Shown here: positions 45,258 to 54,106 of the stretch, piece after piece | How positions within the stretch are numbered: the stretch's first letter is position 1 | How the letters are laid out: each line of letters opens with the position of its first letter | Assembly: GCA_020912385.1 (NCBI GenBank) | Contig: CP087220.1 | Location: forward strand, 62,001 to 126,000 | Length of the DNA stretch: 64,000 bases | Direction: 5' to 3' | Origin: Neofusicoccum parvum | Taxonomy: Eukaryota > Ascomycota > Dothideomycetes > Botryosphaeriales > Botryosphaeriaceae | The notes under the pieces: generated by a model | The model's database searches: none | What the model was told of the DNA's origin: nothing | What the model saw: only the letters and a program-made list of their open reading frames with translations | Translations under genes and position numbers: made by a program

Positions 45258-45940
45258 CGGCGTACGATTGGGAGTGACAGGCCGGTTCGATTCTTTGACA
45301 ACCCCGTTCTGCTGTTGATTGCGATATTGGTGTTCTCGATGTGTACGCAGCGTAGATAGTCCCAACGATCCCTAATGCACGACGACTAGAACGGTGGCTA
45401 AACGTGATGCTAGAAGGTGTTGCATATGTGATCAGTCTCAGCCGCATGCGTGCTGCAGAACATGGTGCGCGAACAGGGCATTTCCGGGCGGGGTGCTACG
45501 TGCAAACATGGCTCTAGGCAGAGTCAGCAACGCTCTCGGTCTGGGCATGCTGCAAGGCTGCCGCATCGGGAGGCTGGGGTCCGAAAGGGAAGTGCAGTCT
45601 GCGGTGACGGTAGTGCAGGCTCGTATAATGTTTTCGCCAAGTTGGGGACGGGGGTGACTGCATGGTTGACGCGTTGATTCGACCTTGCTTTTAGCTTTCG
45701 GCTCCCCCAGCTGCCGTCCGGCCCCTGGCTAGAGCCCGGGCTGACCGTAGGGCGTTCCTGAGTCCGACGCGGGTGTCTGAGGCCTCGCGGAGCCCGGCCG
45801 AGGGCGCAGGAGAGCGCCGTCCGGGCCGCGCTCATATACAAGCGCTGCAGCAGCGTCCGGGGGAGGCATCGTGCTCTGCCAGCAGACCTGCGGCCTTTGA
45901 AAGTGAGCACCCATCATCGACCTTGTCCTCACCAGCGACC
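45258..45940. other. Intergenic
   Basis: 3' flank of the P450 gene and promoter of the DUF1772 gene, with a weak TATAC about 105 bp upstream of the latter. No gene recognised. Confidence 0.55.
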
Positions 45941-46510
45941 ATGTCGCCCACCATCCCACAGGCGGTCGTCGGCTGCACCATCAGCTTCTCGTACATTCTC
46001 CTGGGTGAGTCGCCCGCGGCGCGGGGCTGGACGCGGCTGACGGGCTCAGGCAACGCCATCACGCAGTCCTGGATGGGGGTGCCCGCGCTGCTGGTCGACT
46101 TCCCGCCGCCGTCGTCGCCGGAGCACGCGGCGCGGGCGCAGCACCTGGGGCGGCAGTGGCCCACGTTCTGGGCGGTGGGCAACAGGTTCTTCCGGCCCAT
46201 CAGCACGCTGGGCATCGTCGGGTACGGCTACACGGCGTGGGCGGCGGCGCAGGGGCGCGGGGCGGTGCGCGGCGACTGGCGGCTGTTCGCGGTGAGCGCG
46301 GCGTGCCACCTGGTGACGGTGCTGCACTCGGCGCTCAACATGCAGCCGCTCAACGACAAGCTGGACGCGCTGAGCGACCCCAAGAGCGGGCGGGCCGACG
46401 CGGCGCAGGCGGAGGAGTATGCGCGCACGTGGATCCGGCGCAACTCGCTGCGCATTGCGATGCCGCTGGTGGCGGGCACGATTGCGTTGTTCCAGGCGCT
46501 GGGCGGGTGA
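45941..46510 (+). CDS. DUF1772 (anthrone-oxygenase-like) membrane protein, 189 aa
   Basis: A single exon from the ATG at 45941. Four hydrophobic stretches are visible: near the N-terminus, around ISTLGIVGYGYTAWAAA, around LFAVSAACHLVTVLHSALN, and the last one LRIAMPLVAGTIALFQALG. The family hallmarks are present: LNMQPLNDKLDAL, comparable to the NG.LN..L element, and TWIRRNSLR preceding the last helix (W...N.R). DUF1772 includes the small cofactor-free anthrone and noranthrone oxygenases of anthraquinone and aflatoxin pathways, and uncharacterised relatives. The assignment to the family is good; the reaction is not shown. Its position beside a P450, an FAD monooxygenase, a SnoaL-like protein and an NmrA-like protein fits such chemistry. 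Confidence 0.82.
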   Translation: MSPTIPQAVVGCTISFSYILLGESPAARGWTRLTGSGNAITQSWMGVPALLVDFPPPSSPEHAARAQHLGRQWPTFWAVGNRFFRPISTLGIVGYGYTAWAAAQGRGAVRGDWRLFAVSAACHLVTVLHSALNMQPLNDKLDALSDPKSGRADAAQAEEYARTWIRRNSLRIAMPLVAGTIALFQALGG

Positions 46511-46900
46511 GCAGCGGGTGAGAAGAGGGTGCTGACGGGAGCACAGCCTGCACGGCGGGCGCGCCTCCCGCTTGCTTGCCGGGGCGCTCCACGCGGGGCG
46601 GTGGCAGCGGGGCAGCACGCCAACGCGACTCTGCGCCTCGCTTCTCTTCTGCCCTCTCTCTCCACCACTTCTGTCTCACTTTCCGCCAAACGCTTATCTC
46701 GCGATATTGCTTGCTCTCCAATGTATCTATCAGCGACGCCGCATGCCGACGCATTGCATTGCTTCTACTGAGCCCCCCGTCGAGTGACGCCATCGGTGAC
46801 ACGGCAGCAACCCGCTGTTATCGCGCCTCGTGTTTCAAGTGACTGCAAACCAACATCGTTGACCACTACAGGACTCCGGAAATCAGGCCACCGCCCCCGT
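46511..46900. other. Intergenic between convergent genes
   Basis: 3' flanks of convergent genes; nothing recognised. Confidence 0.6.
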
Positions 46901-47335
46901 TCAGCTGTCGAAGTCCTTGGGCGCCATCTTCGCCCGCATCTCGAGCGCCTTTGCGCTGTCCACGAACTCGTGCACCTCGGCCACTTGCGTGCCGTCGTCG
47001 GACAGCCTGATCATCATGACGCACTCGTTCCTCCACTCGCCCTTGCCGCCCTTGAGCACGCCCTGCATGCCTGCCGACACCACCACTGTGTTGCGGTCGC
47101 TGTCTTCGAACACGGCCTTGGGCACCATGGCGAAGCTCTCGAAGACCGAGAAAATGCCCGCCGCGTGCTGCTCAAATGAAGCCTTGTCGCGTGCTGCCAT
47201 GCCCAGCGATTCGGGCAGCACCTGGTGCTTGAAGTTGTCTGCCAGCAGTGCCGTGAGCGTGCCCACCGACAGGCTGCCGTAGCCGTCGAGGAGCCTGTGT
47301 GCCGTCTGGAGGCGTTGCGACTGTGCGGTGGACAT
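46901..47335 (-). CDS. SnoaL-like / NTF2-fold protein, 144 aa
   Basis: A single exon from the ATG at 47335. The length and secondary-structure order (helix-rich start QTAHRLLDGYGSLSVGTLTALLADNF, then strands VLPESLG, VFEDSDRNTVVVSAGMQGV, EWRNECVMMIRLSDDG, VAEVHEFVDS) fit an NTF2/SnoaL-like cone. Family members act as cyclases, dehydratases or small-molecule binding proteins, often in polyketide clusters; many others have no known role. It is divergent from the NmrA-like gene, with 489 bp between the starts. Confidence 0.78.
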   Translation of the reverse strand: MSTAQSQRLQTAHRLLDGYGSLSVGTLTALLADNFKHQVLPESLGMAARDKASFEQHAAGIFSVFESFAMVPKAVFEDSDRNTVVVSAGMQGVLKGGKGEWRNECVMMIRLSDDGTQVAEVHEFVDSAKALEMRAKMAPKDFDS

Positions 47336-47824
47336 GGTGAGGAGGAATGTGGTCTGGTATGTTGAGGACCCTGCCGGTTCCGAGATCCCTTAGGTGCAGA
47401 GGGCGTCGAGTAATCAGAGGGTCAGAGGATCAGAGACCGAGTACGAGTTCTCGCGGATTCAGAGGGACCAAGGGAGATGTTTGCTGGAGAGCGCGCCATC
47501 TCGTCATGACCTCTATGTACTCGTACTCGGTCTCGCAGTGGAATCAAACTCGCCGCTACGGACTTTTCTCAGCGTCGGCTCTCCAAGGATTCAGAGCCAG
47601 TGTATCAAGGGCGTAGTGCGAGCGGGACGCCCCGCATGACGGCATTGCTGACGGAGACCCGACGCTCCTCCACCCGCCCGCAGTCTTCCCTCCCATCCTT
47701 CCATCCCGCCCTCAGCTCCGCCCGAGCTCACTTCCCCTCCCGTCAAATACAATATCCACCCGTCTCTGGGCAACTGCTTAACCACCATCACCTGCCCAAT
47801 CCTCGCCCCCACCCGCCCTCCATC
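47336..47824. promoter_or_regulatory. Bidirectional promoter with a 16-bp inverted repeat
   Basis: The spacer between the SnoaL-like and NmrA-like genes. A perfect 16-bp inverted repeat occupies 47433-47448 and 47519-47534 (arms GAGACCGAGTACGAGT and its complement), with 70 bp between the arms. The arms contain CCGAG/CTCGG. This could be a regulator site serving both genes. The right third is pyrimidine-rich, as expected of the NmrA leader. Confidence 0.5.
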
Positions 47825-48754
47825 ATGTCCAAAGTGCTCCTCATCACCGGCGCCACCGGCAACCAAGGCGGCGCCGTCATCGACGCCCTCCTCGCCCAGA
47901 AGACCGACGACATCACCATCCTCGCCGTCACGCGCGACGCCCAATCCGCCAGTGCCAAGCGCCTCGCGCTCAAGTCTCCGCAGATCAAGCTCGTGCAAGG
48001 CAACCTGGACGACGTGCCCGCGCTCTTCACCGCCGCCAGCGAAGCCGCCTCGCCCTCGCCCATCTGGGGCGTCTACTCAGTGCAGATCTCGCAGGGCCGG
48101 GGGGTGACGCTCGAGAGCGAGGTGGCGCAGGGCACGGCGCTCGTCGACGAGAGCATCAAGCGCAACGTGACGCACTTCGTCTACTCCAGCGTCGAGCGCG
48201 GCGGCGACGACGCGTCCTGGGACGCGCCCACGCCCGTGCCGCACTTCCAGAGCAAGCACGCCATCGAGAAGCACCTGCGGTCCGCGGCTGCCACCACCTC
48301 CATGTCCTGGACCGTGCTGCGGCCCGTCGCGTTCATGGACAACCTGCAGCCCGGCCTGCCGACCAAGATATTCCTGACCGCCCTGCGCGACCAGCTGGGC
48401 GACAAGCCCATGCAGTGGGTCGCCGTCGCCGACATCGGCTACTTCGCCGCGCTGGCCTTCAGCCGGCCCGACGAGTGGAAGGGGCGCGCGGTTGGGCTGG
48501 CTGGGGACGAGCTGACGTTTAAGGAGATGAGCGGGGTGTTTGAGAAGACGACGGGGTACCCCGCGCCGACGTCGTACAGCTTCCTGGGGAGCACGTTGAC
48601 GTACATGATAACGGAGGTGAACTTGATGATTGGCTGGTTTGCGTCGGACGGCTACAGGGCGGACATTGGAAAGCTGCGGCAGGTGCATCCGAAGCTGTTG
48701 AATCTGGAGACTTGGCTGGTGAAGAAAAGCTTGTTCGAGACGAAGGAGCAGTAG
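47825..48754 (+). CDS. NmrA-like NAD(P)-binding protein, 309 aa
   Basis: A single exon from the ATG at 47825. The Rossmann start VLLITGATGNQGGAVIDALL is diagnostic of NmrA/HSCARG-type atypical short-chain dehydrogenases, followed by LVQGNLDD and HFVYSSVERGG. A K-H-A-I-E-K-H element takes the place of the YxxxK catalytic site. WTVLRPVAFMDNL and the C-terminal substrate domain complete the fold. The family contains redox-sensing regulators and pathway reductases. Next to oxidoreductase genes, an accessory reductase is slightly more likely than a nitrogen regulator. It is the last gene before the LINE insertion. Confidence 0.88.
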   Translation: MSKVLLITGATGNQGGAVIDALLAQKTDDITILAVTRDAQSASAKRLALKSPQIKLVQGNLDDVPALFTAASEAASPSPIWGVYSVQISQGRGVTLESEVAQGTALVDESIKRNVTHFVYSSVERGGDDASWDAPTPVPHFQSKHAIEKHLRSAAATTSMSWTVLRPVAFMDNLQPGLPTKIFLTALRDQLGDKPMQWVAVADIGYFAALAFSRPDEWKGRAVGLAGDELTFKEMSGVFEKTTGYPAPTSYSFLGSTLTYMITEVNLMIGWFASDGYRADIGKLRQVHPKLLNLETWLVKKSLFETKEQ

Positions 48755-49970
48755 AATTGGGGAAGGGTCAGGGTGTTCGGGATTGCTAGCGTTCGTTCGG
48801 GAATGTCAGACTTTAATAGGATTTCAACAAACAATTCAAGGCTTTACAAGGATTCAGTGTTCCTGCTCGATACTGTTCCTCTTGCTTATCACAATTTGAG
48901 GAGAGAACGAACGCAATGGGGAGTACAGACAAGCCTTAGTCGATCTAAGGGACGACCACTCCTTAAAGTAGAGACTATTAGGATCACATACGAGCCAGTG
49001 GAAGGGCTACCACTTATAATCAGTGGTCAAAGGTCTGGGCACGGCCATTTTACCGTAAAATGTTCAACTTCTCATAACAGATGGAGCACCCAAACAGCTT
49101 CAATGATGATGAAAATTGTTTCCCAAATAAAACACACTCTAAGCATAAATCTCATCTACTTAGATTACTTGATTTCGTCGTGGTCGTTCGTGGATGAATT
49201 ATTTCAATTCTCAGTGTTAATTTTTTTTTCATCGCTTGATTTGGACCCTTGATCAACCGCCGCGCTACAATGGGATAACGTCCGAAAGACCACATGTTCA
49301 TAAATTTTAAGAAATATGCCTTGCCGATTGAATGGCCATTTATCTGCGCTGCACACTTTCAAGGTCTATATCATTCTACAATAACCGATACATGTTCTCA
49401 TCTTCTACATCATCTTAAGTCATGTAGTAAAGATCTGCCCCGCCGCAGGCACGACGAAAGTAAACATCAACGGACACATGAGTATCGCAGTAGAAAGAAA
49501 AATGATGAGATCCCATTCTGAACTTATGAATTATATGCCTCAATCTCAGATGGAGACCTTGTAGTCGAGCACGGGTGCAACTCCGAAGCATATGTTCCAT
49601 CACACGGAATTGACCGCTTCTCGCCATGTTCGCGTGAGTGGATGGTAGATCCCACCAACAATGACGCGCAGATAGGAGTTTATTAGCTTTTTTTTCCTGC
49701 AGAAGATGCCCACAAGAACTCCTCGCCAGGCAACAGTCACTGACCAGCACACAAGAATAGCCGGCAAGGCGATCGTGGAACTGTATAGTTCAGTGACAAT
49801 CTATTTGAACATTTGGGCTACTGCATGGTCCTGTAAGTTGTTGCCTGCTATGAGAGGATTCCACGTGGCGGGGATCAAGACGAAAACTGTTGTCTTTAGA
49901 ACATGCATATTCTCTCGTAGACGCAAAGGATGTTTTCCGTTGATAATAATGATTACATTAGACTATGTAG
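48755..49970. other. AT-rich intergenic region left of the LINE
   Basis: 1.2 kb, clearly more AT-rich than the flanking genes. The frame 48773-49252 (159 codons) has no recognisable content. The region ends at the left target-site duplication of the LINE. Confidence 0.55.
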
Positions 49971-49984
49971 CTATATTCCTGAAT
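49971..49984. repeat. Left target-site duplication of the LINE
   Basis: CTATATTCCTGAAT, identical to 52409-52422 on the other side of the element. The 14-bp length is normal for target-primed reverse transcription. Confidence 0.85.
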
Positions 49985-52180
49985 GCACAAGAACCACAAG
50001 CCCCACCCCAGTTCCCACCCCTCCAGGGAGCAGATGGACAACTGCGCTACGACAATCAGGCCAAGGCAGAAATCCTTACCAACCAGTTCTTCCCCCCTCC
50101 TAGGGCCACCGACCTCTCAGACCTGGATGGGTGCATATACCCAGTACCAGTGGAGATCCCCCAAGACCTCGCCGAAGAGCAGGTCCTCCACACCATCAAG
50201 AAGCTTCCCCCAGATAAGGCACCAGGCCCAGACAAGATTATCAATAGGTTCCTAAAGCAGTGTGCTCAGACACTAAGTGGACCACTCACCAGGCTCTTCC
50301 AGAAATGCCTAGCGCTTGCATACCACCCCAGGCAGTTTAAAAGCTCTATTACCGTAGTCCTCAGGAAACCACAAAGGGATGACTACACTAAAGCCAAGTC
50401 ATTTAGACCGATTGCCCTACTTAATACGCTAGGGAAGCTGCTTGAGAGGGTTGTGGCAGATCGGATCTCCCAGGCTACTGAGGCCCACAAACTGCTCCCC
50501 GATACACAGATGGGAGCTAGGAGAAACAGGTCAGCAGCAGCAGCTCTTGACCTACTTACGGAACAGATTCATACTATCTGGGCGCAAGATCCTGGGCTGG
50601 TAGCCTCAGTCCTCAGTCTGGACATCTCAGGGGCATACGACCATGTATCCCACAAGAGACTCCTCCACAATATGAGGATGGCAAGGCTCCCAGCCTGGAT
50701 AGAAAGATTCACTCACTCCTTCCTACAGGACCGCACCACTCAGCTGTCCTTTGGAGACTTTACAAGCCAACCAATCCACACCACAACAGGCATCCCCCAG
50801 GGATCCTCACTGTCCCCGATCCTCTATCTGTTCTTTGCCTCTAACCTACTTACAAAACTCCAAAGGGGCAACACTTTCCCCCTTGGCTTTGTAGACGATA
50901 CCAACATCCTTACATTTAGTAGATCTACAGAACAAAACTGTAGGATGCTAGAGGAGGCTAATAGAACCTGCGAACACTGGGCAGCTACCCACGGGTCGAC
51001 CTTCTCGCCTGACAAGTACCATCTCGTTCACTTCACGAGAAGGCCAAAGAGATTCAATATGGCAGCAGGAATCCGCATCCCGGGATTTGCGGGACACCCA
51101 GAACCTACAGTCAAGATCCTGGGAGTCCATGTAGATAACAAGCTGAGATGGGGACCTCACATTAGGGAAACTAGGGCCAGGGCACTCAAGCAGTGCACAT
51201 CCCTCTCTAGACTCGCAGCATCCACCTGGGGAGCCTCATTCACTAAAGCCCGTCATATCTATACAGCAGTGGTGAGGCCAGTCCTTACCTACGGCTGCGG
51301 GGTGTGGCATATCCCGGAGGGGATCCCAGGGTGGAGGAAAATAGCCATCCAGCCACTGCAGAAGATTCAAAACCAGTGCCTTCGTACCATCTCAGGGGCG
51401 TACAAGTCAACCAGCACACAAACCTTGGAGCATGAGACGGGGATCCCCCCGCTCTCACTCCACCTGGATGAACTAACACTAGCCCAGACTATTAGGGCTA
51501 GGGATGGCCCAGTAGCAGCAGTGGTAGAGGAAACTTGCCAGAGCATTAAACAGATAGCCCGGGCTACTCTGGGCGCTAGAGGCCCAGCCGGCCCAGCTCG
51601 GAGAACCCTACTTAGAGCAAGGGTAACCTCCCTTCTCGGCAGCTGCCCCACCCTCCCGGAGCGAACAAGGCTACGCATAGCATATAGGAAGAAGTGGAAG
51701 GAGAGATGGACAACGTACACTAGCCAGGAAAGGCGGCACAGGCCAGTGGCTCAGAGCACACAGTGGAACCCAAAGATTCGACAAATTCACAGCGAACTGT
51801 CTAAGCCACAGAGCACACTCGCCACTCTACTGCGTACTGAGCATATTGGGCTGGAGGACTTCCTCTCTAAGCGCAAGGTGCCAGGACACCCTAGCCCCGC
51901 CTGCCCATGCGGCTGGCATAGGCAAACCCTAAAGCACATCCTCCTCTTCTGCCCCTACTTCCAACAGGGTAGGGCACAGATGCTCCAAAAGGCGGAAACT
52001 ACAGACTACCGCTCCCTTCTCTCTACAAAAAAGGGAGTCAAAGCAGCAACAGACTGGTTCTTACGCCTAGGGCTGCTCAAGCAGTTTAGCCTGGCCAGGG
52101 AATTAATCCAGGAGGACAGCCAGGAAGAGGAACCAGGAGGACCACCAGGACTACTCGGACCCGGACAACTACGAGGATAA
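49985..52180 (+). CDS. LINE reverse transcriptase, 5'-truncated but uninterrupted
   Basis: About 730 codons remain open up to the stop at 52178-52180. The frame also reads through the left flank back to 49706, but that part is host sequence. The first residues (FPPLQGADGQLRYDNQAKAEIL..FFPPP) are the linker that follows the endonuclease. Then come KLPPDKAPGPD, SFRPIALLNTLGKLLERV, LSLDISGAYDHV (motif A), GIPQGSSLSPILY (motif B) and FVDDTNIL (motif C with both catalytic Asp, 50888-50899). A C-terminal CPCG.H....H.....C zinc-knuckle-like motif lies near 51900. No RNase H domain is seen. Without an endonuclease or a promoter the copy is not autonomous. Confidence 0.9.
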   Translation, partial: AQEPQAPPQFPPLQGADGQLRYDNQAKAEILTNQFFPPPRATDLSDLDGCIYPVPVEIPQDLAEEQVLHTIKKLPPDKAPGPDKIINRFLKQCAQTLSGPLTRLFQKCLALAYHPRQFKSSITVVLRKPQRDDYTKAKSFRPIALLNTLGKLLERVVADRISQATEAHKLLPDTQMGARRNRSAAAALDLLTEQIHTIWAQDPGLVASVLSLDISGAYDHVSHKRLLHNMRMARLPAWIERFTHSFLQDRTTQLSFGDFTSQPIHTTTGIPQGSSLSPILYLFFASNLLTKLQRGNTFPLGFVDDTNILTFSRSTEQNCRMLEEANRTCEHWAATHGSTFSPDKYHLVHFTRRPKRFNMAAGIRIPGFAGHPEPTVKILGVHVDNKLRWGPHIRETRARALKQCTSLSRLAASTWGASFTKARHIYTAVVRPVLTYGCGVWHIPEGIPGWRKIAIQPLQKIQNQCLRTISGAYKSTSTQTLEHETGIPPLSLHLDELTLAQTIRARDGPVAAVVEETCQSIKQIARATLGARGPAGPARRTLLRARVTSLLGSCPTLPERTRLRIAYRKKWKERWTTYTSQERRHRPVAQSTQWNPKIRQIHSELSKPQSTLATLLRTEHIGLEDFLSKRKVPGHPSPACPCGWHRQTLKHILLFCPYFQQGRAQMLQKAETTDYRSLLSTKKGVKAATDWFLRLGLLKQFSLARELIQEDSQEEEPGGPPGLLGPGQLRG

Positions 52181-52390
52181 GGACTGAAGGGATAGGGCTA
52201 GTAGGTGAATGTAGGGCTGCCACAGCAGCCGCTACCGGTAAGAAGGGAAAACAGAACCAGAATTAGACATCATGCCCAGATCGAGAGGAGGGGTTTTTGC
52301 CAGGCGAAAAGGTTTTCCCCCTCGTGTAAAATAACTACAGATAGCCAACCCCGCATGGACCCGTAAGGGAGCTATATCGGGAAGAAATGA

Positions 52391-52408
52391 ATTTATCTAT
52401 CTATCTAT
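52391..52408 (+). repeat. ATCT microsatellite tail of the LINE
   Basis: Four to five ATCT/TCTA units directly before the right target duplication, forming the element's 3' terminus. Confidence 0.75.
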
Positions 52409-52422
52409 CTATATTCCTGAAT
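52409..52422. repeat. Right target-site duplication of the LINE
   Basis: CTATATTCCTGAAT, matching the left copy without mismatch. Confidence 0.85.
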
Positions 52423-52543
52423 TACTTTCCTCCACTTTTCCCAGCATTAATGCGGTATCCATTAACAGTACACACTTTTTTTTTTTCTCTTTCGGAGGGA
52501 TTTTGGATGGTAACCTGCATCCAAGGGGGTGTTTGCGTTCCGC

Positions 52544-54106
52544 CTAGAGAGCGAAGAAGGCTGCCGCAGCAACGAAGACACCAACCGTTCCACCGATGGA
52601 GAGCTTGTTGGCGGCACCAGGGAACGGGATGGGAGTTGAGACCGGGGTGCCGGCCGGTCCACCACCAGCAGAGCCAGATGGAGCGGGACCTGGCACACCG
52701 CCAGCAGATGAAGCGACTGGAGGACTGGCTGATGGTGCAATTGACGGCAGGCCGGTGTTGCCTGGCGGAGCGACTGTCGGAGCACCCGAGGGAACGACGG
52801 AAGGCGCGACTGAGGGGGCGACTGAGGGGGCGACTGAGGGGGCGACTGAGGGGGCAACTGATGGAGCAATGGACGGAGCCACGGACGGAGCCACGGAAGG
52901 AGCAACGGATGGTGCCACGGAAGGAGCAACAGATGGTGCCACAGACGGAGCCACAGAAGGAGCAACGGAGGGCGCAACGGACGGAGCTACAGACGGAGCA
53001 GCTGAGGGCGCAACTGAGGGAGCGACCGAGGGTCCGACTGATGGCGCAACTGAAGGGGCCACCGAGGGGCTGACTGAGGGAGCTACGGATGGCGCAACTG
53101 ACGAGGCTGATGCGCTTGGCTTGCCCGAGGATGCAGATGAGGGCTTGCTAGAGGGAATAACGACGGGGACCGATGCCGAAGCAGACGAAGAAGCAGAGCG
53201 AGTATTGGTGACGGTACTTTTAGCGGAAGTGGTACTCAAGCGCTGCGTCGTAACGGTAGAGTTCGTCCTGGGCCTCGTGCTGATGCTGGAAGGCGGGGGA
53301 TTCGGCTTGGATGACGAGCTAGTGACGGGGCAGATGGTAGTGTAGATGAAAGTGGTGGTTGTCACGTAAGGTGTCTTCGTCGCCGGGCACACGGTGACAG
53401 TGGGTGGGCAGCTCGTAATGGTGACGCGCGAGGAGGTGGTGACAACGATGGTCGTTAGATTAGACGGAGGAGGCTTAGGAATAGTGGTAGGTGGCGGCGG
53501 CGGCGGCTTAGGACTAGAGGTAGGCGTACGGATAGTGGTAGGCGGCGGCGGTGGGGGGTTCGACTTGAACGAGCTGGTGATCTTGGGCACATCGGTGACG
53601 GGACAGACGGTGGTGAAGACGTAAGTGGTGGTCGTCACGTAGGACGTGGACTTCGACGCCGGGCACACGGTGACGGTGGGCGGGCAGCTCGTGATGGTGA
53701 CGCGCGAGGAGGCGGTGATAACGAGGGTTGTCAGGTTGGGCGCAGGAGTCGTCGGAACCGAGGGGCCCGGGGTGGAAGGAGTCCAGGTCGGCAAGGTGGA
53801 AGGCGTCCAGGTCGGCGAGGTGGAAGGCGTCCAAGTCGGCGAGCTGGACGGGGTTGACGGCTGCAGACTCGGGGAGCTGGACGGGGTGGAAGGCTGCGGA
53901 CTCGACCAGCTGCTGATGACCGAATAAGACACGACGGGCGTGGTGCTCGTGGACCAGGCAATGATCGGAGAGCTGGACACGTAGGAGACATAGGGCCCCA
54001 GGGTGGTGGAGTAGGCTACGACGGGAGCGGTCGCATCCTGGGGCCTCGCGGCAGCCAGGCCGACGAGGAAGTTGAAGGAGGTGGCAAAGAGTGCACAGGA
54101 CTTCAT
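52544..54106 (-). CDS. Repeat-rich GPI-anchored cell-wall/adhesin-like protein, 520 aa
   Basis: A single exon from the ATG at 54106. A signal peptide (CALFATSFNFLVGLAAA) is followed by a Ser/Thr/Pro region with TWTPST repeats (about 90-112). Two copies of a module of roughly 45 residues lie near 123-171 and 215-262, each with [IV][TV].SSRVTITSCPPTVTVCPA..  and YVTTTT..[FY]TT[VI]CPVT. Poly-proline spacers separate them. Residues 337-440 are about 26 copies of VAPS. The Gly/Pro/Ser end and hydrophobic tail (IGGTVGVFVAAAAFFAL) look like a GPI signal. Such proteins form the outer wall or act as adhesins after heavy O-glycosylation. The repeat length is probably variable between isolates. Confidence 0.85.
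   Translation of the reverse strand: MKSCALFATSFNFLVGLAAARPQDATAPVVAYSTTLGPYVSYVSSSPIIAWSTSTTPVVSYSVISSWSSPQPSTPSSSPSLQPSTPSSSPTWTPSTSPTWTPSTLPTWTPSTPGPSVPTTPAPNLTTLVITASSRVTITSCPPTVTVCPASKSTSYVTTTTYVFTTVCPVTDVPKITSSFKSNPPPPPPTTIRTPTSSPKPPPPPPTTIPKPPPSNLTTIVVTTSSRVTITSCPPTVTVCPATKTPYVTTTTFIYTTICPVTSSSSKPNPPPSSISTRPRTNSTVTTQRLSTTSAKSTVTNTRSASSSASASVPVVIPSSKPSSASSGKPSASASSVAPSVAPSVSPSVAPSVAPSVGPSVAPSVAPSAAPSVAPSVAPSVAPSVAPSVAPSVAPSVAPSVAPSVAPSVAPSIAPSVAPSVAPSVAPSVAPSVAPSVVPSGAPTVAPPGNTGLPSIAPSASPPVASSAGGVPGPAPSGSAGGGPAGTPVSTPIPFPGAANKLSIGGTVGVFVAAAAFFAL
52787..53098 (-). repeat. 12-bp coding minisatellite (VAPS repeat), about 26 units
   Basis: An in-frame tandem array inside the wall-protein gene. 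Units are imperfect at the third codon positions, with a few changed residues (SPSV, GPSV, AAPS, IAPS). The array lacks stops in other frames too, which creates long antisense frames that are artefacts. Confidence 0.9.

Larger units (their letters stand above)
49985..52408 (+). mobile_element. 5'-truncated non-LTR retrotransposon (LINE)
   Basis: The element is bounded by identical 14-bp target duplications. It carries the reverse transcriptase and C-terminal part of ORF2 but not ORF1 or the endonuclease, so reverse transcription stopped early during insertion. The 3' end has a short untranslated region and a tail of ATCT units (about 52391-52408) in place of poly(A). The element is GC-rich and its frame has no stops; it shows no obvious C-to-T decay, so it is probably young. 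It is likely of a fungal Tad/I-related type, by overall domain order only. Confidence 0.9.

Noticed and set aside
45275..45300. A GGTTCGATTC string resembling a tRNA B box
   Set aside because: No matching A box and no cloverleaf can be drawn upstream.
40337..48754. Complete biosynthetic cluster
   Set aside because: No backbone enzyme, pathway regulator or adjoining transporter within the group; only a tailoring-like set can be claimed.
48773..49252. 159-codon frame right after the NmrA-like gene
   Set aside because: AT-rich sequence with no domain; likely 3' flank.
52596..53345. 249-codon plus-strand frame of ATEGA/ATDGA repeats
   Set aside because: It is the antisense reading of the VAPS minisatellite, which has no stops in several frames.
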